Part shown: in pieces, positions 1-8,028 of the stretch
Layout of the letters: every line of letters starts with the position of its first letter
Numbering within the stretch: the first letter of the stretch is position 1
Source: Puniceicoccales bacterium
Lineage (GTDB): Bacteria; Verrucomicrobiota; Verrucomicrobiia; Opitutales; UBA953
Direction of reading: 5' to 3'
DNA: 12,343 nt
NCBI GenBank assembly: GCA_031289285.1
Contig: JAITPT010000049.1
Coordinates: 1 to 12,343, forward strand
Position numbers and translations under genes: made by a program
Notes under the pieces: generated by a model
What the model saw: the letters and a program-made list of their open reading frames with translations, nothing else
The model's database searches: none
Told to the model about the DNA's origin: nothing

Positions 1-3000
1 ACGACCGCGCCGTCGGCGACCGTCAACTTGCCGCCTGCAATGCCGGTCTCCACGCCGTCATCTGCGCCGCTGCCGCCGCCGATGTAGAGGGCACCCAAGC
101 CGGTTTTGATGATGTTGGAGCCGTTGATGTAGCCGACAGCCAAAACCTCGTCGGCAGTCGGGACATCGAGAAATCCGGTAGTGCCAGTGGTGACAGCTAA
201 GGGCAGGCGCACTGCGGCGGGCGCGTCCGCGCCGGAGAGCGAGCCTTGCGTCCCCAAGAAGCGGAAGGTGCCGCCGTTCTCGAGCTTGAGCTTGCGGGCG
301 TCGCGCGCGATGCTCGCAGAGACTGCGCCCAGTGCCGAATTACTGCCCGACGCGCTCAAATCGGAGCTGGCGAGAACGCCGTTATACGTCGTGACACCTT
401 CGTTCACGTTTGCGACGCCGATGACGTTGACCGCGCCGGAAAAACTGTTGCTGGTGTTGGTAAGCGTGAGTGTGCCCCCGCCGCTTTTGTAAAATCCGCC
501 TAAGCCGGAAATGACGGAGGAGACGGTGCCGTCGAAGCCGTTCGTATCAATACCACCGCCGCCTGTGCCGCCAGCGAGCGTCACGAGCGAGAGCGTTTTT
601 CCTGAAAGGTTCATCCCCGCTGCGCCAAACATCAAGTAGCCCGATGCTGTGCTCGAAGCCGCATCGCCGAGCGTGACAGACGTTGCCGCGCCAAGCACAC
701 TCGCATCGGTAAATCGTATCGCGCCAGCTTCGACGATGGTGACGCCCGTTTGGGTGCCCGCCTGCGTAAGCTCCAAGATGCCCCCGCCTTTTTTGACAAA
801 GGCACTCGTGGCGACGTTGTTTCCGTTGGCGGTGCCCACGAGCACCCGCAGCGTCGAATAGGCGTCCACGGTTATCGGCACGGAGGCGACGCCGAACTTG
901 AGCAAGCGGGCTGCGGCCCCCTCGCGCATCTTGATTTCGGACTCGACAGGTGTCTCCGCCGTGCCGCCCGTGACAGCGAGGGTGCGCATGAGCGCAAAGC
1001 TCCAAGTGGCGTCGTGCGCCCCGAGTTCGATATTGCCGCCCTTCAAAACGATGTTTCCGAGAAAATGCCCACCCGTGTTGCCAGTGCGCAGCAGGCCGCC
1101 GTCTTCGACGGTGATTATCTGGTTGGTGACAGTGGCGATGCCCGAATTGCCAAACACGTCGGCGGCGTTGATAGTGAGGATGCCGCCGTTCTGAATGAGG
1201 ATGTCGTTGCCCGCCGCAAAACTGCCGAACACGCCATTCGTGCCATTAAAAGCTAACTGCCCGATAATCTCGCCGCCGCTGATGAGGGTGCCGCCCGTGT
1301 AAGTTTTCACGGTGGTGAGCGTGACTGCGCCCGCGCCGCCAGACTTGATGAGTTTGCCCGCGCCAGCGATGCCGCCGCTGAAGGTCTGTGCATCGGCATT
1401 CGCCATCTCGAGTGCCGCACCTGCGGCGATGGTAATCGTGTTACTGTAGGTGCCGTTGTTGAGCCGACCCGTGACTTTTAGGATGCCCGCATTGACGTTC
1501 GTGACGCCCGTGTAGGTGTTTGTGTTGGATAAAATCAGCGTGCCTTTGCCGGTTTTGGTTATTGCGCCGCCGCCGCTAAACACGCCGGCGTAGGTGGCGG
1601 TTATCGCGTCAAGGGCGTCGTTCAAGGGGTCGGCGGTGCCGACTTTGACGATGGAGGAGGCATTTTCGATGAGGACGTTTTTGGTAATCGTCGAGCCGTC
1701 GGCGATAAACTGCAAACCGGGTATGCCGCCCGTGTTGCCGAGCGTGACGGTGCTGGTGCCGAGGTTTTCCGTCTTGCTGACGGCGAGGATGCCCCTGTTG
1801 ACGAGAACGGGCACGGTGATGTTGTTGTTGCCAGTGAAGGTGACAACGCCAGCAAAGGTGTTCCAATCGGCAAAGTTTGTGCCGTTGGTATCGTTATAGC
1901 CGTGTAGATTTCCGACGCCGATATGCAGCCTGCTGTTGGTCGTCGTGTTAATCATGGAAACTGCCGCGCCAAAAGTAGTGGTGGCGTTGATGGTGAAAAA
2001 GGACGCACCCCAACTTTTGCCGTCGAGCACGATATCGGCATTTTCGCCGAGAATTCCAAACCCTGAGAGTGCTGCGCCGCGCCTGTTCGGAGCGCAGTAA
2101 ATCGTCCCCGAATACTCGGATGCGTCGCCCGTGATAATCAGACCAACCTGCTCGTTGCCGCGGTGCTTAACCGCGATGTTACCGGAGCCGATTATTTTTG
2201 AATCAAGGATAAGCCCGCCGTCCGTCACGCGCACCATAACCGCCCATTTGTCCGTCTCGGCTGTTCCCGTGTCAATGGTGCCGCCGGTAATCCTCCACTT
2301 GTTGGAATCAATTTTGTAGAGTCCGCCGTAGTCGGCATTCGTGGGCATATCGTCATAATCACCCAATTGTGATACGGTGTATGTGACGCCGTTGAGGAGG
2401 CGGACGACTTCGTCGTCGCCAATGGTGAGTGTGCGTCCGGTGCCGTTGAAGATGAAGTAGTCTCCGGTGGCACTCGCGGGAAGCTCTACGTTTGACCAGT
2501 TGCTGAAGCTGCCAGTTGACCATCCGCCGTCGCCGCCAAATGTCCATGTGCGCCGATAGAAGCTAAGACTCTGGACGTAGAAGCCGAGTTTGTCGCCGTC
2601 GTCGCGGAATAGTATCGAGTTGATGGGGAGGCCGGGGAAGAGGTAGGCGGTGCCCGGCGCGGCAGTGAGGTTGGTGTAATCGAGGAAGTAGTAGGTGCCG
2701 CCGATTGTGAGCAGGCCAGCGTCTCTGAGCGCAACGATGTCGAACTTGACGTCGCCAGAGAGGTTGACGTCGCCAGCGAGAGCGATGCCGGTGCCGCCGG
2801 TAGAGATGCTGGTGGGGATGTAGGTGCCGCCCGCGAGCGTGAGGTCGCCAATCTGGACGGTTGCGCCGAGGCGTATCGAGGAGGCGGAATCTACCGCGAA
2901 GTTCAAGGTGGGGACGTTTGCGGCGACGGTGAGGGCGGTGCCTGTGGTAGCTTTCACGGTGCCGGAGCCAGTGACGTTGCCGAGTGTGCGCGAACCCGCG

Positions 3001-5228
3001 CCAGTGTATTGGAGGACGGAAGCCGTGCCGCCAAAGGCGAGCGTGGCAGAGGTGCCGAAGCCTGCGCCCGGGATGGTGAGCGTCGTAGCAGTAGTGCCCG
3101 CTGCACCTATCTGGACAGTGCCCGCAAAGGTGGTGCCGTTGCCGTTGTAGGTGAATTCGCCAGAGGCAGCGAGCGCGAGGGTGCCAGTGCCCGCGAGCGC
3201 GGCAGCGACGGTGGTAGGCCGTGCGAGGGTGAGGGTGGAGTTTTCGCCGAGTTGGACTTTGGTGGTGAGCGCAAGCTGGCTGCCGAGCGGGGCGGTAGGC
3301 GCAGTCGTGCTGTCGGTGAGGGTCAGCTGTGTGCCAGCAGCAAGCTCGAGGGTGCCGAGCGAGAGGGATTTGCCAGAGAGGTTGATGGTGCCCGGTGTGC
3401 CCGAATCCATGATTAGGGCACGGACCTTGAGGGGGCCGCCAGCGGGAGTGACGCCGGTGTCGTCAATGGTGATGGTGGCCGCGCCGGAGCCAGTGTCGGT
3501 GATGTGTGTGGTGAAGATTTCGTTGGCGAGGCTGAGGACACCGCCGCGCACGGGGACATCGGGCGCATCGGCAGCGGCTTGGAGGTAGCCGGAGGAGTCA
3601 ACGAGTGCGGGCGAACCGTTGAAGAGGATGTCGGGATAGACGGAAGAAGGGAGGTTGGTTTTGATGGTGACGGTGCCGTCGCCGTCGGGTTCAAAGGCGA
3701 GGGTGTGCCCGTTGAGCGTGAGTGCGGTGAGGTCGAGGGCAATTGTGGTGCCCGTGCCCGCCACGAGCGAGACAACGGCATCCGCGCCGAGTGTGAGGTT
3801 GGAGAAGGCGTTGGCGAGGGTGCCTTGGCTGTCGCCGCCGAGGATAGAGAGCGAGGGCGTGTCGGTGCCGTCGCCGCTAAGTGTAAGCGGCTTGTTGGCG
3901 AGGATTGCGGTGCCAGCGGTGGCGTGGCTGTCGCGGTTTGCGTAGTCGAGAACGAGCGTCGCGCCCGGCGAGACGGTGACCGAGCTGGTGCCAGTGTTGG
4001 TGCCCGTGAGGATGAGTTTGCCAGCTTCGACGGTGGTGGCACCCGTGTAGGTGTTTGTGCCGACGAGCGTGGTGGAGCCAGTGCCGCGCTGGATGACGGA
4101 ACCCGCGCCATTGATGTTGTAGCCGAGGGAGATGTCGCCGTTGTCTTTGGCGTAGGTTTTTTGCGTCGTGTCTTCTGTGCCGTTATCGTGAATGAGGTAA
4201 TTGTTGTTGTCGTCGAGCAGGGCGGTGACGTCAGTTCCCGAACCAGCGGCGCGGTTGAAAATCAGGTTGTTGGTGGCGTTGGTGCCGAAAGAGAAGAGGG
4301 CGTAGTTGTTTGTCGCCGAGTCCCAGCCGCCCGCGAGGGAGCCGTTGCCAGCGGCGGTGCCGTCGCCGATTTCAAAGGAGAAGTAGTTGAGCGCATTGGT
4401 GAAAAGCACATTGCCTTTGAAGTCTTCGCCGCTGCCGAGGATGAAGATGTGGCGACGGTTGGCCTCGCTGCCGCCGCTTTCCTGCCCGAAGGACATCTCG
4501 GTGTCGTAAGAGTTTTTTGTCGGGGCGCTACGCAGGACGCCGTGAATCCAAATCGTGCTTCCACGCCCGTTGGTGGCGCCATTCTCGAAGCCGCCAAAGG
4601 TCGTCCTGTCGTCGGCAACAGCCGCACGGCGAGCGACGATGGTGACGACCTTTGAGTTAATGTGAACCTCGGCGGAGTTATTGTCGCCAATACGAAGTGC
4701 GCCGTTGCCATCGGAACCGCCGCCACTGATCCACGTGTATTGCGCGTTGAGATTTTGGACGACGTTTCCGTTGTAGTAGAGGCACCCGCCGGTAGCGATT
4801 GTGAAGTTTTCATAGGTGCCATAATCGCCCGGATTAAGCGGACGGGCACCAGTCTCGCTGTAGTCTGCTGCCTGAGCCGTGGGCGCGAGGAAGGAGCCGA
4901 GGAGCGAGCGGGCGGTGGCGGGCGAGTCGGCGGGGTCGGGGTCGAAGGGTGTGACGCTTGCGGCAGTGACGGCTGCGCCGAGCATAGCGGCCTTGGCGAG
5001 GAAGCGTGAAAACGCCCCGCGCCTGCGGAAGCGCAGGATGTTTGCCGGGGCGGTGTCGGCGCAGTGTAGCACAGGCAATCCTGTCTGTGGTGCGTGTGTC
5101 GCCGTCGCCTCTGGCGACGTTTCCTCCACAGACAAGATTGTCTGAGCCACCCTGTGTGTGGTGTTGGTGTTTGTGGCGGCGGCGGCGGTTGCTGCTGCGG
5201 CGGTGTCGGAGATGAGTTCAGGTTTCAT
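1..5228 (-). CDS. Giant autotransporter-associated beta-strand repeat (PATR) surface protein, C-terminus off the window
   Basis: One uninterrupted minus-strand frame runs from the ATG at 5228 to the left edge, giving 1,742 residues with no stop reached. The Gly/Thr/Asn/Ala-rich sequence repeatedly shows the PATR pattern (GxG, K/QxGxGxLxL, NTYTGxTxVxxG). The clearest copies lie near 3973-4118, 1461-1590, 1270-1380, 710-805, 425-530 and 1-115. Such repeats form beta-helical passenger domains of secreted or outer-membrane-anchored proteins. The N-terminus is long: about 65 residues precede an Arg-rich stretch (RFRRRGAFSRF, 66-76), then a hydrophobic segment at about 77-92 and a possible signal-peptidase site after AQA (118-120). 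A REP-like palindrome encodes residues 29-53, so the true start is uncertain; a GTG at residue 53 with AGGA upstream is an alternative. The membrane anchor (autotransporter barrel or PEP-CTERM) would be off-window. The family call is firm; the ligand or function is unknown. Confidence 0.88.
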   Translation of the reverse strand, partial: MKPELISDTAAAATAAAATNTNTTHRVAQTILSVEETSPEATATHAPQTGLPVLHCADTAPANILRFRRRGAFSRFLAKAAMLGAAVTAASVTPFDPDPADSPATARSLLGSFLAPTAQAADYSETGARPLNPGDYGTYENFTIATGGCLYYNGNVVQNLNAQYTWISGGGSDGNGALRIGDNNSAEVHINSKVVTIVARRAAVADDRTTFGGFENGATNGRGSTIWIHGVLRSAPTKNSYDTEMSFGQESGGSEANRRHIFILGSGEDFKGNVLFTNALNYFSFEIGDGTAAGNGSLAGGWDSATNNYALFSFGTNATNNLIFNRAAGSGTDVTALLDDNNNYLIHDNGTEDTTQKTYAKDNGDISLGYNINGAGSVIQRGTGSTTLVGTNTYTGATTVEAGKLILTGTNTGTSSVTVSPGATLVLDYANRDSHATAGTAILANKPLTLSGDGTDTPSLSILGGDSQGTLANAFSNLTLGADAVVSLVAGTGTTIALDLTALTLNGHTLAFEPDGDGTVTIKTNLPSSVYPDILFNGSPALVDSSGYLQAAADAPDVPVRGGVLSLANEIFTTHITDTGSGAATITIDDTGVTPAGGPLKVRALIMDSGTPGTINLSGKSLSLGTLELAAGTQLTLTDSTTAPTAPLGSQLALTTKVQLGENSTLTLARPTTVAAALAGTGTLALAASGEFTYNGNGTTFAGTVQIGAAGTTATTLTIPGAGFGTSATLAFGGTASVLQYTGAGSRTLGNVTGSGTVKATTGTALTVAANVPTLNFAVDSASSIRLGATVQIGDLTLAGGTYIPTSISTGGTGIALAGDVNLSGDVKFDIVALRDAGLLTIGGTYYFLDYTNLTAAPGTAYLFPGLPINSILFRDDGDKLGFYVQSLSFYRRTWTFGGDGGWSTGSFSNWSNVELPASATGDYFIFNGTGRTLTIGDDEVVRLLNGVTYTVSQLGDYDDMPTNADYGGLYKIDSNKWRITGGTIDTGTAETDKWAVMVRVTDGGLILDSKIIGSGNIAVKHRGNEQVGLIITGDASEYSGTIYCAPNRRGAALSGFGILGENADIVLDGKSWGASFFTINATTTFGAAVSMINTTTNSRLHIGVGNLHGYNDTNGTNFADWNTFAGVVTFTGNNNITVPVLVNRGILAVSKTENLGTSTVTLGNTGGIPGLQFIADGSTITKNVLIENASSIVKVGTADPLNDALDAITATYAGVFSGGGAITKTGKGTLILSNTNTYTGVTNVNAGILKVTGRLNNGTYSNTITIAAGAALEMANADAQTFSGGIAGAGKLIKSGGAGAVTLTTVKTYTGGTLISGGEIIGQLAFNGTNGVFGSFAAGNDILIQNGGILTINAADVFGNSGIATVTNQIITVEDGGLLRTGNTGGHFLGNIVLKGGNIELGAHDATWSFALMRTLAVTGGTAETPVESEIKMREGAAARLLKFGVASVPITVDAYSTLRVLVGTANGNNVATSAFVKKGGGILELTQAGTQTGVTIVEAGAIRFTDASVLGAATSVTLGDAASSTASGYLMFGAAGMNLSGKTLSLVTLAGGTGGGGIDTNGFDGTVSSVISGLGGFYKSGGGTLTLTNTSNSFSGAVNVIGVANVNEGVTTYNGVLASSDLSASGSNSALGAVSASIARDARKLKLENGGTFRFLGTQGSLSGADAPAAVRLPLAVTTGTTGFLDVPTADEVLAVGYINGSNIIKTGLGALYIGGGSGADDGVETGIAGGKLTVADGAV
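5072..5144. repeat. REP-like palindromic element inside the PATR gene
   Basis: Two 19-bp arms, 5072-5090 and 5126-5144, are reverse complements with two mismatches (caggcaatcctgtctgtgg against ccacagacaagattgtctg). Between them is a second perfect hairpin, cgtcgcc (5103-5109) and ggcgacg (5113-5119), with a 3-base loop. The element is in frame with the PATR protein and encodes its residues 29-53, ahead of the hydrophobic signal segment. The architecture resembles dispersed REP/BIME-type elements. Only one copy is in the window, so dispersal in the genome is inferred. Confidence 0.65.
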
Positions 5229-5327
5229 AGGTAAAAAGGACAGTGCGTTTGTGTTAGGTAGGAAAAGGTGAGTGGGAAATGGAAAAGGAAAAGGCAGGTG
5301 AGTGTATGAGTGAGTGGGAAAAGGTAG

Positions 5328-5409
5328 GTGGGAAGAAGGTAAGTGCGTGTGTGAGTGAGGCAAGGTGTGTGTGTGGGAAGAAGGTAAGTGCGTGCGTGAG
5401 TGAGGCAAG
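5328..5409. repeat. 37-bp direct repeat pair in the PATR upstream region
   Basis: Two 37-bp copies, 5328-5364 and 5373-5409, differ at one base and are spaced with a 45-bp period. They sit in a purine/GT-rich low-complexity stretch (5229-5413) between the start of the PATR gene and the stop of the nuclease gene, both read on the minus strand. On the coding strand this would be a CT-rich leader full of CACTCAC- and CTTACC-like words. I see no clear Shine-Dalgarno sequence or -10/-35 promoter here. Confidence 0.75.
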
Positions 5410-5413
5410 AGCG

Positions 5414-6751
5414 TTAGAGTGTGTTAATGTCTGTGACATTGAGTCCGGTGATTTCGGCAATGTCCGCAGCCGACAAGCCCTTGCTCTTCATTTGCCGTGC
5501 CATTTCGCGTTTCGCAGTGGTGAGTCTCGTAGTGGCAGCAGCCTCCGCCTCGGCGGTCTTGGCCTGCGCCTCGGCGAGTTTGGCGGCGGCCTCGGCGGCT
5601 TTGGCGGCGGCTTCGGCGAGTTTGGCGGCGGTCTCGGCGGCTTTGGCGTCCGCCTCGGCGAGTTTGGTGGCGGCCTCGGCGGCTTTGGCGTCCGCCTCGG
5701 CGAGTTTGGCGGCGGTCTCGGCTATGGCCTCGGTGGTCTTGGCTTCGGCTTCGGCGAGTTTGGCGGCGGCCTCGGCGGCAGCGGCCTCCGCTGCTTCGAC
5801 TGCCTCGATACCTTGCGCGTGAATGGCTTCGTTGAGGAGCACGCGGTCGAGGTCGTTGAAGTAGTCTTGGTATTCGCCGGGGCTTAGGGTGGCAACTTCC
5901 GCAGCCTCGAAGGCTTTCTCAAAAATGGGTTCGCGCAAGACGACAGGGATGCGTGCAAAAGAATCTAAGTTCTTCAGGAAATAGAGCCATTTGTCGGTTT
6001 GCGTTTTCAATTCCGCCTCCGTCTTTGTGAAACGTGGCATCTGCACGAGCGTGTATTTCATCGTGTCCGCGACGGGTTCGCCGTTCTCGTCGTAGAGACC
6101 TAAATTGCGAATGAGGAGTTCTTTTTTGAACCAGCGCACGTTGCCCTTGGCGTCTATGCCGTCGTAGAGAAAGTCGAGAATGCCGACGAAATACACGGGC
6201 GCAAAGTCGTAGGCGTCGGCCTTACGAACCTTTTTTTTGCCGAGGGGAAGTTGGGCGCGAATCGCGTCGCAGACGTATGCGACGACACGCTTGAGGAAGT
6301 GTTTTTCGCTCACGCGCTGCATCTCGACGATGAAATGCTCGCCAGTAGGGGTGACGCAGTAGAGGTCAAAGACGGCGTCTTTTTCGTAGAAAGTTTTGCC
6401 TAAGCGCTCGTTGTTGCTGAAGGTCAGGGAGGCGATTTGGTGGTCCTCGGGCAGGATGGAATTGAGGAAATCGAGCAAGAGGTCTTTGTTCGCCTCTTGG
6501 CCAAAGATACGTTTGAAGCCGTAGTCCAGAGTCGGGTCTATATAGCGCGGCCTGCCATTCGTCAGCATCTCAACGGACGAGTCTCTGCGGATGCGAGCCG
6601 CAACACGGGCAGCGGCGCGAGCGGCAGCTTCGGCGGTGGCACTGGCGGTCTTGGCTTTTTTGCGGGGCTTGGCAGCGGGGGCGGAAGCAGGGATGGGAGC
6701 ACCGCCACCGGTGTCGTCGGGAGTGGAGAGGGAACGAGTTTCAGAGTTCAT
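5414..6751 (-). CDS. Rpn / PD-(D/E)XK nuclease family protein (PDDEXK_2, TIGR01784-like)
   Basis: A 445-residue protein. Residues 1-68 form an Ala/Lys/Arg-rich extension. The nuclease domain begins at about residue 70 with the family signature DPTLDYGFKRIFG (72-84), followed by LLLDFLNSIL (91-100). The metal-binding core is visible as D129 (AVFDLY) and E143-x-Q145 (IVEMQ), then HFLKRVVAYV and a downstream FAPVYFVGIL strand. Residues 316-405 are an Ala/Glu/Lys helical repeat region. The C-terminus (MKSKGLSAADIAEITGLNVTDI, 421-442) is the helix-turn-helix-like tail typical of the family. Rpn proteins are DNA endonucleases linked to recombination and, in Escherichia coli, to phage defence. The ATG at 6751 is chosen because the upstream open frame looks unlike protein and runs antisense into the next gene. 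No strong Shine-Dalgarno sequence is seen. It is usually annotated as a putative transposase, but there are no IS ends here. Confidence 0.9.
   Translation of the reverse strand: MNSETRSLSTPDDTGGGAPIPASAPAAKPRKKAKTASATAEAAARAAARVAARIRRDSSVEMLTNGRPRYIDPTLDYGFKRIFGQEANKDLLLDFLNSILPEDHQIASLTFSNNERLGKTFYEKDAVFDLYCVTPTGEHFIVEMQRVSEKHFLKRVVAYVCDAIRAQLPLGKKKVRKADAYDFAPVYFVGILDFLYDGIDAKGNVRWFKKELLIRNLGLYDENGEPVADTMKYTLVQMPRFTKTEAELKTQTDKWLYFLKNLDSFARIPVVLREPIFEKAFEAAEVATLSPGEYQDYFNDLDRVLLNEAIHAQGIEAVEAAEAAAAEAAAKLAEAEAKTTEAIAETAAKLAEADAKAAEAATKLAEADAKAAETAAKLAEAAAKAAEAAAKLAEAQAKTAEAEAAATTRLTTAKREMARQMKSKGLSAADIAEITGLNVTDINTL
5540..5707 (-). repeat. Four in-frame 42-bp repeats in the nuclease C-terminal helix
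   Basis: Four 14-codon units begin at K349, K363, K377 and K391 of the nuclease, with the pattern KLAEADAKAAEAAT and small variations. A related fifth unit starts at K331, with four extra residues before the next. All units are multiples of three bases, so gain or loss would keep the frame. The sequence predicts a long Ala-rich, charged helix, possibly a coiled coil, between the nuclease domain and the C-terminal tail. Confidence 0.85.
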
Positions 6752-7119
6752 GGCGGTTGAAATGGAAATGAGAAAGGTGAGTTCTTTTTCGAGCGATGTG
6801 TGCCTGTGTGTGCATAGCTTACCAGCCTTTTTTCTGGGAGTGCGCCCAGCGTTTTTGCTGCGTGAAAAGATGCGAAAACCCCGCGCCTCGGCAAGTTCTT
6901 TTGCTGGCAACAGGGCAGCGATAGGTAACGACGAGTAACAACGGGACGGCGACGGGGGGGCGACGGGGGGGGAGGTTTTTATCCGCAGGTGGCGCAGGAG
7001 GCGCGGTTGTCGCTGATAGTTTAGGTTGTTGCTCTGCGTCCCCGCAAACCCTGCGCCAGCACACCGTCCGCCCCTATCGCGGGTTGTTTTCCCATGCACT
7101 TTGGGTTTTCCTGAGAGGC
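6752..7119. other. Divergent intergenic region (nuclease / SDR) with G-runs
   Basis: No convincing gene lies in these 368 bases, which separate the minus-strand nuclease gene from the plus-strand SDR gene, so promoters for both should be here; I cannot place either confidently. A weak hairpin, CTGGG (6834-6838) and CCCAG (6845-6849), is followed by CGTTTTT and resembles a poor plus-strand terminator, though no plus-strand gene precedes it. A G-rich block at about 6945-6975 holds G-runs of 3, 7 and 8 separated by short CGAC-type spacers. Confidence 0.6.
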
Positions 7120-7914
7120 ATGTTTCCCTGCAAAGAAGCACTCGTGACTGGCGCGGGACGTGGGCTTGGACGCGCCTTCGCCGAGGCACTGCTCGCCGAG
7201 GGCGTGACCGTCTGGGGGACTTCGCGTAGCGGCAACGCGCTGCCCGCCGGAGTGCGTCCGCTGCGGCTCGACCTCGCCTCGCCAGCATCGGTCGCCGCGC
7301 TTGCGGAGCAGTTGCGCCGCGAGGCACCCGCACTCGATTTGTTGGTGAACAACGCCGGCGCGGGCGTCTTCTGCCCGTTCGCACATTTTCCAGAGGAGAG
7401 CCTCGACGCCCAATGGCAGGTTTTGCTCGCAGGCCCCGTGTCGCTGTGCCGTGCATTTTATCCGGCCTTCGCGGAGCGCGGGCGCGGGACAATCGTGAAC
7501 GTCGCCTCACTCGCAGGTGTTTTTCCAATCCCGTTTATGAGTGCCTACTCGGCAGCAAAAGCGGCACTGAGCACGTTTTCCAAAACGCTCATGCTCGAAG
7601 CCGACGGGAGCGGAGTCGCCGTGGTGGACTTCCAGCCCGGCGATTACGCAACGGGTTTTAACGACGCGATGGCGGAGCCGCCCGTGCCCGATGACGCCCG
7701 TTTGCGCCGCGCCCGCGCCGCCGCCGAGCGGCATTTTGTCAACGGCCCGCTGCCACAACACGCCGCCCGCCGCCTCATGCGCGCCATCCGCAGCGAGCGT
7801 TCGGGGACGGTTGTGTCGGGCAACTTTTTTGAGGCGACGCTGGGGCCGCTCGCCGCCCGCTTGCTCCCGCAGGCGGTCGTCCGGCGCATCCTGCGGATTT
7901 TTTACAACCTCTGA
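7120..7914 (+). CDS. Classical short-chain dehydrogenase/reductase (SDR)
   Basis: A 264-residue NAD(P)-dependent oxidoreductase with the normal length for a classical SDR. The Rossmann cofactor motif TGAGRGLG is at residues 10-17, NNAG at 77-80, the catalytic Ser at S130 (NVAS), the YxxxK pair at Y143 and K147 (SAYSAAK), and PGD at 173-175. Substrate cannot be told from sequence; the basic, hydrophobic C-terminus (RLLPQAVVRRILRIFYNL) resembles SDRs of the YbbO/DltE type. I chose the ATG at 7120 because SDRs begin a few residues before the ALVTGA strand. A purine-rich GAGAGG lies just upstream, though too close for an ideal Shine-Dalgarno. An in-frame TTG at 7084 would add 12 residues. It is followed on the same strand by a glycosyltransferase gene 111 bases downstream (36 if that gene starts at 7951), so the two may be cotranscribed. 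Confidence 0.92.
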   Translation: MFPCKEALVTGAGRGLGRAFAEALLAEGVTVWGTSRSGNALPAGVRPLRLDLASPASVAALAEQLRREAPALDLLVNNAGAGVFCPFAHFPEESLDAQWQVLLAGPVSLCRAFYPAFAERGRGTIVNVASLAGVFPIPFMSAYSAAKAALSTFSKTLMLEADGSGVAVVDFQPGDYATGFNDAMAEPPVPDDARLRRARAAAERHFVNGPLPQHAARRLMRAIRSERSGTVVSGNFFEATLGPLAARLLPQAVVRRILRIFYNL

Positions 7915-7956
7915 ATAAGCTCTGAACCTCTCTGAATTTCCCGCTAAACCGTGCAA

Positions 7957-8028
7957 AACCCGCCCGTCAACCCGCCCGTGACTTCGCCCGTCAAACCACC
8001 CGCGACTTCGCCCGTTATTTCGCCCATG
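7957..8028 (+). repeat. 12-bp tandem repeat ending at the glycosyltransferase start codon
   Basis: Six 12-base units, consensus about a(a/c)(c/t)ccgcccgt(c/g/t), run end to end, and the last three bases of unit six are the ATG at 8026. The frame is open back to a GTG at 7951; if translated from there, the units encode the tetrapeptides NPPV, NPPV, TSPV, KPPA, TSPV and ISPM. No Shine-Dalgarno sequence is visible for either start. Confidence 0.8.

Noticed and set aside
3504..4655. Long plus-strand open frame (383 codons) opposite the PATR gene
   Set aside because: It is antisense to a frame with clear PATR motifs; its Gly/Glu/Val/Ala-rich translation matches no family and reflects GC-rich codon bias of the real gene.
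6752..7528. Open-frame extension upstream of the nuclease ATG
   Set aside because: The added sequence is Arg/Pro-rich, unlike the family, and would overlap the SDR gene antisense; the ATG at 6751 gives a normal protein.
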